This document shows, in pieces, positions 21,816-28,814 of a DNA stretch of 64,000 nucleotides. The stretch covers positions 4,898,001-4,962,000 of the forward strand of contig NZ_CP034463.1 in NCBI RefSeq assembly GCF_003955715.1. Reading direction: 5' to 3'. The first letter of the stretch is position 1, and every line of letters starts with the position of its first letter. The position numbers and the translations under genes are program-made. Under the pieces are notes generated by a model. That model ran no database searches. It saw only the letters and a program-made list of their open reading frames with translations, and was not told the origin of the DNA. Origin of the DNA: Streptomyces aquilus (GTDB lineage: Bacteria; Actinomycetota; Actinomycetes; Streptomycetales; Streptomycetaceae).

Positions 21816-22215
21816 GCCCGCACCCGACCTCCCACAGCAGTTCCCCGTCCACGAACGGCACCCCTGCCGACGGCACCGACCGCCACCCCAGTGGCCAGGT
21901 GACCCCGGTCAGCGCGGGTACGCCCACGTAGGCCATGGCACCGTGACTGCGCGTCAACACCCGTACGCCCGGCGGCCATGCATAGGCTCCGCCGGTTTGC
22001 GGGGGCAACAGGAAGTACATGTTCCGGTCGCCCGTGGCCTCGGTGACGATCGGCCCCGCCTCGAAGTCGGTACAGCGCAGCAGCTCGGAGGCGACGCGCT
22101 CGGCCAGCGGCCCGCGCATGCGTACGGCGTCGAAGTGCACGCCGGCGAGCCGCAGGGCGTGACCGGCGTCGGGAATCCAGAGCGGGATCCAGGGGGCGTC
22201 GATTCTCTCGTTCAT
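21787..22215 (-). CDS. Streptomyces-specific hypothetical protein, resembling primase-polymerase N-terminal-like small proteins
   Basis: 142 residues, ATG 22215. It contains MYFLLPPQTGGAYAWPPGVRVLT and YVGVPALTGVTWPLGWRSVP, a pattern I associate with small actinobacterial proteins annotated as bifunctional primase/polymerase N-terminal-like. No catalytic acid triad is visible, so enzymatic activity is doubtful. It is divergent from the XRE regulator 83 bp away, and genes of this type often accompany whiJ/abaA-like clusters. Confidence 0.6.
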   Translation of the reverse strand: MNERIDAPWIPLWIPDAGHALRLAGVHFDAVRMRGPLAERVASELLRCTDFEAGPIVTEATGDRNMYFLLPPQTGGAYAWPPGVRVLTRSHGAMAYVGVPALTGVTWPLGWRSVPSAGVPFVDGELLWEVGCGLSPEGTRRS

Positions 22216-22298
22216 GCCGCAAATCGTTGCGGGCGCTCACATACTGTGACCAGGGGTTGGCAAGGGTGGTGCAGGGCTGTGCACTTGGGGAGGCGGTT

Positions 22299-23108
22299 GT
22301 GCACTCCGGTGATCGCGGGTCGGAGACGTTCGGGGCGCTGTTGAGGTTCTTCCGCGAGCGGGCGGGGATGACTCAGGAGGCCCTCGGAAAGCACGTCGGG
22401 TACTCCAAGTCACAGGTGGCGATGGTGGAGCGCGGGGAGCGGTCGCCCAAGGGGCAGTTGGTGGAGATCGCCGACCAAGTGCTCGGTGCACAAGGTGCAC
22501 TGGCGGTACTGGCCGAGAAGGAGTTCGGGAAGGGCGGGCTCCGCCCGTGGACCGAGGACTATCTGGCGGAGGAGAAGAAGGCCGCCGCGCTGCATGTGTA
22601 CCAGACCCATCTGATTCCGGGTTCGCTACAGACGGAGGCATACGCGCGGGCGGTCATCACCTGCAACTGCTACCCGACCCTGGAGGACAAGGAGATCGAG
22701 AAGCAGGTGACGACCCGGCTTCAGCGGCAGCAACTCTTCGCCCGGAAGCCCCCGCCCAACGTCAGCTACGTGCTCGAAGAAAGCACGCTGACACGCCCCT
22801 TGGGCGGCCCGGCGGCCCTCAAGGAGCAGCTCCACCACATCCTCGCCATCGGCCAACTCCGCCATGTCGAGATCCAGGTGATGCCACACGACCGGCAAGT
22901 ACACGCCGGTCTGAACGGCAGCATGATCCTTCTGGAGACGGAAGAACGCCGCCAACTCGCCTACGTTGAGGGACATCGAGGCGGCTACTTCGTCAGCGAA
23001 CAGCCTGACCTGGGAGACCTGCTCGGGAAATATGGCACGCTGCGAGCGCAGGCTCTCAACCCCGAGGAGTCGGCAACGCTGATCGAAGAGGTGGCAGGGA
23101 AGCTATGA
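22299..23108 (+). CDS. XRE-family regulator with DUF5753 (whiJ/Scr1 type)
   Basis: 269 residues from GTG 22299, which follows GGGGAGG by five bases; the frame stays open to TTG 22227. An N-terminal helix-turn-helix (LLRFFRERAGMTQEALG ... YSKSQVAMVERGERSPKG, residues ~12-50) is followed by the DUF5753 domain (YLAEEKKAAALHVYQTHLIPG, LTRPLGGPAALKEQL, QVMPHDRQVHAGLNGSMIL). These are WhiJ/AbaA-type developmental regulators. It overlaps the DUF397 gene by ATGA, the usual partner arrangement. Confidence 0.92.
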   Translation: MHSGDRGSETFGALLRFFRERAGMTQEALGKHVGYSKSQVAMVERGERSPKGQLVEIADQVLGAQGALAVLAEKEFGKGGLRPWTEDYLAEEKKAAALHVYQTHLIPGSLQTEAYARAVITCNCYPTLEDKEIEKQVTTRLQRQQLFARKPPPNVSYVLEESTLTRPLGGPAALKEQLHHILAIGQLRHVEIQVMPHDRQVHAGLNGSMILLETEERRQLAYVEGHRGGYFVSEQPDLGDLLGKYGTLRAQALNPEESATLIEEVAGKL

Positions 23109-23287
23109 GCACGGACCTCGTCTGGTTCAAGAGCAGCTACAGCGGCAGCGAAGGCGAGTGCCTCGAAATAGCCGTAGCCCCCACCACCATCCACATCCGC
23201 GACTCAAAAACCCCCGCCACCCCCACCACCCCGACCCTCCAGGTGACCCCCGCCACCTGGAAGGCCTTCCTCAACACCCTGCTCTAG
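23105..23287 (+). CDS. DUF397 small protein (whiJ partner)
   Basis: 60 residues beginning MSTDLVWFKSSYSG, with the conserved W-KSSYSG----CLEIA and IRDSK segments of DUF397; a Pro/Thr-rich insert (TPATPTTPT) lies before the final helix. DUF397 proteins pair with XRE/DUF5753 regulators and are thought to modulate their DNA binding; some pairs have been proposed to behave as toxin-antitoxin modules. Its TAG stop is inside a CTAG shared with the stop of the convergent gene. Confidence 0.9.
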   Translation: MSTDLVWFKSSYSGSEGECLEIAVAPTTIHIRDSKTPATPTTPTLQVTPATWKAFLNTLL

Positions 23288-24219
23288 AACATCCCGTTGT
23301 CGTTCGCGGAGCTCTCCGGAACATCCTGGATCACATCCCAGTGCTCCACGATCTTCCCGCCCCGCACCCGGAACAGATCCACGATCGCCTGCCCCCGCTC
23401 CCCCGGCGCCGGCACGTAGTGACTGTGGACGGCGACCAGGTCCCCCTCGGCGATGACCCGCTTGGGCTCCACCTTCAGCTGCGGGAACGCCTTGAAGTAC
23501 GCGCCCAGGCCTGACTTGACGCCCGCCACACCATCCGCGATCCCGGGGTTGTGCTGGTGGTACTCGGTGCCCCAGTATCGGTCGATCGCCGACAGGTCCT
23601 TCTTCACCAGCAGTTGGTCAAAGGCGGCAGTCACCAGCTTCTTGTTGTACCCCGTGAGGAACCCCGGCCCCGGCCATTCCGTCCGCGGCCAACTCACCGT
23701 CGAGAACATGTCGTTGCCGTTCACCGAGGACTCCGGCACCGCCTGTCCCACATCCCAGTGCTCGGCGATCTTCCCGCCCTGGAAGCGGAAGATGTCGAAG
23801 ACGGCGGAGCCCCGCGCGCCCGGCGTCAGGACGACGTTCGAGTGCACCAGGACGAGGTCGCCCTCGGAGATCACCCGCTTGATGTCGTACTCGGCGTCGG
23901 GGAACTGCTGGTGGACCGAAACCGCCAGCCCCTTCAGCGTCTCCGCACCGTCCGGCGCGAGCGGGTTGTGCTGGATGTAGTCCGGCCGTACGAAACGGTC
24001 GACGATCGCGGTGTCCCCGCGCTCGAACACGCCCTTGAGGACACGGACGGCAACGTCCTTCTGGTAGCCGAGGCGGGCGGGATCGCCAGGGGCGCCGTAA
24101 CCGGCGTGACCCGCCGACGCGACGTGCGGCGCCGCGAGGGCCGGAACAGCTGCGGCACCCAGCATGGCGGTGGAGGCGACGAAGGCGACAACGGCCCGGC
24201 GGACGGAGGTGGGGGGCAT
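23284..24219 (-). CDS. Secreted protein with two tandem SnoaL-like (NTF2-fold) domains
   Basis: 311 residues from ATG 24219 with GGAG upstream. The signal peptide (VRRAVVAFVASTAMLGAAAV, cleavage near ALA) is followed by two copies of the same ~125-residue domain. Each has DYIQHNP or EYHQHNP, then a helix, RVI(S/A)EGDLV, VFDIFR or VDLFR, GGKI-EHWDV, and VPESS-N-N-MF. SnoaL domains are small pockets used by cyclases, epoxide hydrolases or ligand binders. The secreted double form has no assigned role. Confidence 0.85.
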   Translation of the reverse strand: MPPTSVRRAVVAFVASTAMLGAAAVPALAAPHVASAGHAGYGAPGDPARLGYQKDVAVRVLKGVFERGDTAIVDRFVRPDYIQHNPLAPDGAETLKGLAVSVHQQFPDAEYDIKRVISEGDLVLVHSNVVLTPGARGSAVFDIFRFQGGKIAEHWDVGQAVPESSVNGNDMFSTVSWPRTEWPGPGFLTGYNKKLVTAAFDQLLVKKDLSAIDRYWGTEYHQHNPGIADGVAGVKSGLGAYFKAFPQLKVEPKRVIAEGDLVAVHSHYVPAPGERGQAIVDLFRVRGGKIVEHWDVIQDVPESSANDNGMF

Positions 24220-24276
24220 ACGACACTCCGGGAATAGATATTGAAAGTTCAAGCTGACACTTCCCACAGGAAAGCA

Positions 24277-24291
24277 CTAACCAACAGTTAG
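24277..24291. promoter_or_regulatory. CTAAC/GTTAG inverted repeat in a divergent promoter region
   Basis: CTAAC and GTTAG are separated by five bases in the 165-bp gap between the double SnoaL gene and the aldo/keto reductase. A second dyad (TTGAA-AG-TTCAA, 24241-24252) lies 22 bp from the SnoaL start. Both look like repressor half-sites, but no regulator gene is adjacent. Confidence 0.35.
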
Positions 24292-24384
24292 CGTCAACCC
24301 CCAAGGGCCACACGTGCCCAACGCACCCAACGCACCCCAACTGCCCTTGCCTAGAGCGCACTCCACGTCGTTGGCTAAGAAGTC

Positions 24385-25377
24385 ATGAAGTACACGCAGC
24401 TCGGACGCACGGGACTCAAGGTCAGCCGGCTCGTCCTCGGCACCATGAACTTCGGCCCGCAGACGGACGAAGCCGACAGCCACGCGATCATGGACGCGGC
24501 GCTGGACGCGGGCATCAACTTCTTCGACACCGCCAACGTCTACGGCTGGGGCGAGAACAAGGGCCGTACCGAGGAGATCATCGGCACCTGGTTCGCGAAG
24601 AACCCCGCCCATCGCGACAAGGTCGTCCTCGCCACCAAGGTCTACGGCAACATGGGCGCCGACGGCGAGGCCTGGCCCAACCACGACAAGCTCTCCGCCG
24701 TGAACATCCGGCGGGCCGTCGACGCGTCGCTCAAGCGCCTCCAGACCGACCACATCGACGTCTACCAGTTCCACCACATCGACCGCGCCACCCCCTTCGA
24801 GGAGATCTGGCAGGCGATCGACGTCCTGGTCCAGCAGGGCAAGATCCTGTACGCCGGTTCCTCCAACTTCCCCGGCTACAAGATCGCCCAGGCCAACGAG
24901 ATCGCCGCCCGCCGCGGCGGCACCATCGGCCTCGTCAGCGAGCAGTGCCTCTACAACCTCTTCGAGCGCCGCGCCGAGATGGAGGTCATCCCGGCCGCCC
25001 AGGAGTACGGCCTCGGCGTGATCCCCTGGTCGCCGCTGCACGGCGGCATGCTGGGCGGGGTCATCAAGAAGGAGGTCGAGGGCGGCCGACGCTCTTCCGG
25101 CCGTACGGCGGAGGCGCTCACCAATCCGGCCGTACGCGCGCAGATCCAGTCGTACGAGGATCTCCTCGACAAGCACGGTCTGGAACCCGGCGAGACGGCC
25201 CTGGCCTGGCTCCTGACCCGCCCCGGTGTCACCGGCCCGATCGTCGGCCCGCGCACGGCGGAGCAGCTGGAATCAGCGATCCGGGCCTCGGAACTGGACC
25301 TGAGCGAGGAACTCCTGACCGGCCTCGACGAGATCTTCCCGGGTCCGGGGCCGTCCCCGGAGGCCTTCGCCTGGTAG
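24385..25377 (+). CDS. Aldo/keto reductase
   Basis: 330 residues. It begins MKYTQLGRTGLKVSRLVLGTMNFG and carries the AKR tetrad: Asp in FFDTANVYG, the Tyr next to it, Lys in VVLATKVYG and His in YQFHHID. Phosphate-binding residues appear in GPIVGPRTAEQLES. This is an NADPH-dependent carbonyl reductase of the YhdN/AKR11-12-like group. The physiological substrate is unknown. No operon partner lies downstream on the same strand. Confidence 0.92.
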   Translation: MKYTQLGRTGLKVSRLVLGTMNFGPQTDEADSHAIMDAALDAGINFFDTANVYGWGENKGRTEEIIGTWFAKNPAHRDKVVLATKVYGNMGADGEAWPNHDKLSAVNIRRAVDASLKRLQTDHIDVYQFHHIDRATPFEEIWQAIDVLVQQGKILYAGSSNFPGYKIAQANEIAARRGGTIGLVSEQCLYNLFERRAEMEVIPAAQEYGLGVIPWSPLHGGMLGGVIKKEVEGGRRSSGRTAEALTNPAVRAQIQSYEDLLDKHGLEPGETALAWLLTRPGVTGPIVGPRTAEQLESAIRASELDLSEELLTGLDEIFPGPGPSPEAFAW

Positions 25378-25406
25378 TCACGGGTGAGTGAGGGGCCTCC
25401 CGCCCC

Positions 25407-25496
25407 TCACTTGCCGAGCGCCGCCGCCAGCGCGACAACGCCGAACATCAGCACCAGCACAACGGCCATGATCCGGTTCCGGGTCTTCGGGTCCAC
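25407..25496 (-). CDS. 29-residue single-pass membrane peptide
   Basis: The GTG 25496 frame encodes VDPKTRNRIMAVVLVLMFGVVALAAALGK in two parts: a basic N-terminus (DPKTRNR) and one transmembrane helix. It starts ten bases after the thpR stop, so it is probably co-transcribed. The same charged-then-hydrophobic layout recurs in Streptomyces small proteins, but I cannot verify conservation. The ribosome-binding site is weak. Confidence 0.5.
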   Translation of the reverse strand: MDPKTRNRIMAVVLVLMFGVVALAAALGK

Positions 25497-25506
25497 GTCC
25501 CAGAGC

Positions 25507-26079
25507 CTAACCGGCCCCTCCGAACCCCCACCGCCCGACCACCTCGTACCGGGGCTGCTCCCCCGGCACCCCCGACCGCGGCAGGCTGCTCCGCACGAGC
25601 GCCAGCTCGCCCACCGTCCACGCCCGCCCGGTAAAACCGTCCAGCGCCACCACGTACGGCCGCACGTCCACCTCCGACCGGCTCCGGGCCACGGTCAGAT
25701 GCGCCTTGTACCGCCGGTGCTCCCCCATGTCGACGCCCGCCTTGCGCCCCGCCGCCTCCGCCCGTTCCGCGAGCAGCCGCAGCGCCGCCATGTCCCCGTC
25801 CGCCCCGATCCACAGGGCCCGTCCTCTGCCGAACTGCCCGCCTCGATGCAGGGCCAGCTCGAAAGCCTCCGTACGCCCCGCCGCGCGCTCCAGCCTCGCC
25901 GACAGGTCCGGTACGACGTCGTCGTCGACCTCGCCGTAGAAGGCCAGCGTGAAGTGCCAGCCGGGCCGTCCGGTCCAGCGCAGCGCGTCCGCCCCCGGCA
26001 GCCGCTGCAACCCGTGCAGCTCGGTGGCCAGTTCCTCGGCCACGTCCTCCGGCGGCAGCACCGCGGCGAAAAGTCTCAT
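25507..26079 (-). CDS. thpR: RNA 2',3'-cyclic phosphodiesterase / 2'-5' RNA ligase family
   Basis: 190 residues from ATG 26079, which has AAGG eight bases upstream; GTG 26088 is possible. It has both catalytic HxTx motifs: HFTL in WHFTLAFYGEV and HLTV in YKAHLTVARSRS. These 2H phosphoesterases open 2',3'-cyclic phosphates of RNA and can ligate tRNA halves in reverse. The RNA substrate in actinobacteria is unknown. Divergent from a GNAT gene with only 34 bp between starts. Confidence 0.92.
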   Translation of the reverse strand: MRLFAAVLPPEDVAEELATELHGLQRLPGADALRWTGRPGWHFTLAFYGEVDDDVVPDLSARLERAAGRTEAFELALHRGGQFGRGRALWIGADGDMAALRLLAERAEAAGRKAGVDMGEHRRYKAHLTVARSRSEVDVRPYVVALDGFTGRAWTVGELALVRSSLPRSGVPGEQPRYEVVGRWGFGGAG

Positions 26080-26113
26080 GTCCGTCACCTTGGCAAAGAT
26101 CTACGCTGCCGTC

Positions 26114-26635
26114 ATGGCGATCACCATCAGGAACGGCGACCACGACGACATCCCGGCGATACTCGGCATGCTGGACAGCTGTGTGGAGTGGCTGGCCGCG
26201 CAGGGGCGGACCGGGCAGTGGGGGTCGAAGCCGCTGTCGGAGAGCCCGAAGACCGTCGAGTCCGTCACCCGGTACATGGACGACGGCATCACCTACATCG
26301 CCGAGGTCGACGGCGTCCCGGCCGCCACCCTCAGCCTCACCGACGCGCCCGGCGCCTATCTGGCCCACCTCCCCGCCCCCGGCGAGCCCGAGCGGTACAT
26401 CCACTGGCTGGCCTCGGAGCGGCGCTTCAAGGGCCAGGGGGTGGGCAGCGCCCTCATCGAGCACGCGGCCGAGGAGACCCGGCGGGCCGGGGTCGGGCTC
26501 CTGCGGGTGGACTGCTACGCGGGCGACGACGGCAAGCTCGTCCGCTACTACGAGGACAACGGCTTCCGCCGCGTCGAGGCCTTCACGGTCGGGGAGCAGC
26601 GGTGGCCCGGGCAGCTGCTGGCCCGGAGGGTCTGA
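26114..26635 (+). CDS. GNAT-family N-acetyltransferase
   Basis: 173 residues covering one GNAT domain. N-terminal helix ILGMLDSCVEWLAAQGRTGQWG, central strands YIAEVDGVPAATLSL, acetyl-CoA-binding motif A RRFKGQGVGSALIEHAAEE, and the C-terminal LVRYYEDNGFRRVE. It would transfer an acetyl group from acetyl-CoA to an amine. Closest in pattern to small-molecule acetyltransferases, but the acceptor cannot be inferred. Confidence 0.9.
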   Translation: MAITIRNGDHDDIPAILGMLDSCVEWLAAQGRTGQWGSKPLSESPKTVESVTRYMDDGITYIAEVDGVPAATLSLTDAPGAYLAHLPAPGEPERYIHWLASERRFKGQGVGSALIEHAAEETRRAGVGLLRVDCYAGDDGKLVRYYEDNGFRRVEAFTVGEQRWPGQLLARRV

Positions 26636-26658
26636 CACCCCCCGGGCCGGTACGACAC

Positions 26659-28008
26659 CTACGCCGCCGGCGCCAGCTGCTCCTGTGCCTGGCGCGGCAC
26701 GAAGCGGACCTGCGGGTGGCCGCGGTGCCAGCCGACCGACAGCCGCAGGTTGCCGACCCTGGCGAGGACCAGCCCGATGACGACCGCGGCGCCCGCGGCG
26801 ATCGCGCCGCCGGCCGCCAGGCCCGCCCGGACGCCGTACGCGTCGGTGATCCAGCCGGCGATCGGTGCGCCGAGCGGGGCGCCGCCCATGAACACCATCA
26901 TGTAGAGGGACATCACCCGGCCGCGCATGGCCGGGTCGGTGCCCAGCTGGACGCTGCTGTTGGCGGTGACGTTGACCGTCATGCCGAACATGCCGATCGG
27001 CATCATCAGCAGGGCGAACAGCCACAGGGACGGGGCGAGGGACGCCACCATCTCCAGCGTGCCGAAGGCCACCGCGCCCACCACCAGCACCCGCATCCGG
27101 GCGGTGCCGCGGCGGGCGGCGAGCAGGGCGCCCGCGAGGGAGCCGACCGCCATGACGGTGTTGAAGAGGCTGTAGGAGCCGGCGCCCGCGTGGAAGACGT
27201 CGTCGGCGAAGGCCGACAGGTACACGGGGAAGTTGAAGCCGAAGGTCGACACGAAGCCGACCAGCACGATCGTCCAGATCAGGTCCGGGCGGCCCGCGAC
27301 GTACTGGAGCCCTTCCCGCAGCTGGCCCTTGCCGCGCGGGGCGCGCCGCACGACGTGCAGCTCGCGGGCGCGCATCAGGAGCAGGCCGGTGATCGGGGCG
27401 ATGAAGCTCAGGCCGTTCGCCAGGAACGCCCAGCCCGTGCCGACGCCGGTGATCATCAGGCCCGCGACGGCGGGGCCGATCAGGCGGGCCGACTGGAAGT
27501 TCGCGGAGTTGAGGCTGACGGCGTTCTGGAGCTGGTCGGGGCCGACCATCTCGGAGACGAAGGTCTGCCGGGCCGGGTTGTCGACGACCGTGGCGAGGCC
27601 GACGGCGAAGGCCGCCAGGTAGACGTGCCAGACCTCGACGTGGCCGGTCAGGGTCAGGAAGGCGAGTGCCAGGCCGGTGAGGGCCATCGCGGACTGGGTG
27701 ACCAGGAGGGTGGGGCGCTTGGGCAGCCGGTCGACGAGGACGCCGCCGTAGAGGCCGAACAGGAGCATCGGCAGGAACTGGAGTGCCGTCGTGACCCCGA
27801 CGGCGGTCGCGGAGCCGGTGAGGCTGAGGACGAGCCAGTCCTGGGCGATGCGCTGCATCCAGGTGCCGGTGTTGGAGACGACCTGCCCCAGGAAGAACAG
27901 GCGGTAGTTGCGGTTCCTGAGTGAGCCGAACATCGAGGACTTGCCAGGGTCCTCAAGGATCGGGGTGGACGGTGCGGGGGCGGAGTCTGCTCCGGGTCCC
28001 GTACTCAA
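26659..28008 (-). CDS. MFS exporter of the EntS/DHA3 type
   Basis: 449 residues with about 12 transmembrane helices. Motifs RNRNYRLFFLGQVVSNTGTWMQRIAQDWLVL, LVDRLPKRPTLLVTQ (motif A) and LATVVDNPARQTFVSEMVG are typical of the EntS-like MFS group, which exports siderophores and drugs. TTG 28008 follows GGAGG by nine bases. The MarR gene ends 25 bp upstream in the same direction, so the two probably form a marR-exporter operon and the exporter is likely induced by a small-molecule ligand. Confidence 0.9.
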   Translation of the reverse strand: MSTGPGADSAPAPSTPILEDPGKSSMFGSLRNRNYRLFFLGQVVSNTGTWMQRIAQDWLVLSLTGSATAVGVTTALQFLPMLLFGLYGGVLVDRLPKRPTLLVTQSAMALTGLALAFLTLTGHVEVWHVYLAAFAVGLATVVDNPARQTFVSEMVGPDQLQNAVSLNSANFQSARLIGPAVAGLMITGVGTGWAFLANGLSFIAPITGLLLMRARELHVVRRAPRGKGQLREGLQYVAGRPDLIWTIVLVGFVSTFGFNFPVYLSAFADDVFHAGAGSYSLFNTVMAVGSLAGALLAARRGTARMRVLVVGAVAFGTLEMVASLAPSLWLFALLMMPIGMFGMTVNVTANSSVQLGTDPAMRGRVMSLYMMVFMGGAPLGAPIAGWITDAYGVRAGLAAGGAIAAGAAVVIGLVLARVGNLRLSVGWHRGHPQVRFVPRQAQEQLAPAA

Positions 28009-28032
28009 AAGGGTTCGCCTCCTCGGTGTGGC

Positions 28033-28488
28033 TTACAGGTGTGCGAGCTTCTCCAGCACGGGGGCGGCGGCGCGCAGTTTCGCCCACTCGTCCTCGTCGA
28101 GTCCGTCGACCAGGGTGGCCAGGAAGGCGTTGCGCTTGGCGCGGCTCTCGGCGAGCATCGCCTCCGCCTGCTCCGTCTTCGTGACGACCTTCTGGCGGCG
28201 GTCCTCGGGGTGCGGCTCCAGCCGGACGAGTCCCTTGGCCTCCAGCAGCGCCACGATGCGGGTCATCGACGGCGGCTGTACGTGCTCCTTACGGGCGAGC
28301 TCACCGGGGGTGGCCTTGCCGCAGAGGGAGAGGGTGCCCAGGACCGACATCTCGGTCGGGCTCAGCGACTCGTCGACCCGCTGGTGCTTCAGGCGGCGCG
28401 ACAGTCGCATCACGGCGGAGCGTAGGGAGTTCACGGCGGCAGCGTCGTCGCCATGCGTAAGGTCCGGCATCTCCTTAGCGTAACTCAT
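28033..28488 (-). CDS. MarR-family transcriptional regulator
   Basis: 151 residues from ATG 28488; ATG 28470 (MPDLTHGD) is the alternative but its AGGAG directly abuts the codon. Winged helix: LSPTEMSVLGTLSLCGKATPGELARKEHVQPPSMTRIVALLEAKGLVRLEPHPEDRRQKVVTKT, with the wing DRRQK. MarR proteins form dimers whose ligand binding releases DNA. It precedes the MFS exporter. An inverted repeat TTAGCG-N14-CGCTAA covers its own start codon, indicating autoregulation. Confidence 0.92.
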   Translation of the reverse strand: MSYAKEMPDLTHGDDAAAVNSLRSAVMRLSRRLKHQRVDESLSPTEMSVLGTLSLCGKATPGELARKEHVQPPSMTRIVALLEAKGLVRLEPHPEDRRQKVVTKTEQAEAMLAESRAKRNAFLATLVDGLDEDEWAKLRAAAPVLEKLAHL

Positions 28489-28500
28489 TACTCTCGCTAA
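28475..28500. promoter_or_regulatory. Candidate MarR operator over the regulator's start
   Basis: TTAGCG (28475-28480) and CGCTAA (28495-28500) face each other around a 14-bp A/T-rich centre that itself reads TAACTCATTA. The site spans the marR start codon, a typical place for autorepression. Confidence 0.55.
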
Positions 28501-28621
28501 ACAAGCTGGCGCGCGCGAGGATTCCCGTGAGCCTGGCCACTGAAACCGGACCTTCACCCGTACGAGTGAGACGGCAGCGGAAAGTGAACGGCGTCCGGAT
28601 CGGCCCGCGACCCTCGTGTTC

Positions 28622-28804
28622 ATGGGGACCAGCGTGCTCAGCCTGCGGATAGACGGGGAGCTGCTCGACCGGCTCCGGGACCATGCGGCCAAAAGGGGAA
28701 TGAGCGTCCAGGACTATGTGATCCGGACGCTCATTCGGGACGACTTCGACGAGCGGTTCCAGACCGCCGTCGAGGAGACGGAGAAGTTCTACGGCCTCAC
28801 GTGA
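28622..28804 (+). CDS. Ribbon-helix-helix (CopG-like) small protein
   Basis: 60 residues from ATG 28622 (GTG 28616 possible). It reads MGTSVLSLRIDGELLDRLRDHAAKRGMSVQDYVIRTLIRDD, then a short acidic tail: beta-strand, helix, turn, helix as in CopG/Arc/MetJ DNA-binding dimers. No toxin gene follows, so a solitary regulator is more likely than a toxin-antitoxin antitoxin. Its ribosome-binding site is poor; translation may start from a short leader. Confidence 0.75.
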   Translation: MGTSVLSLRIDGELLDRLRDHAAKRGMSVQDYVIRTLIRDDFDERFQTAVEETEKFYGLT

Positions 28805-28814
28805 GGCCTGTCGA

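Noticed and set aside
25384..27924. Long plus-strand ORF of 846 codons over thpR, GNAT and the MFS gene
   Set aside because: Antisense shadow produced by high-GC codon bias; the real genes in other frames have clear families.
28622..28804. Ribbon-helix-helix gene as an antitoxin
   Set aside because: No toxin gene follows; the next gene is a convergent permease.
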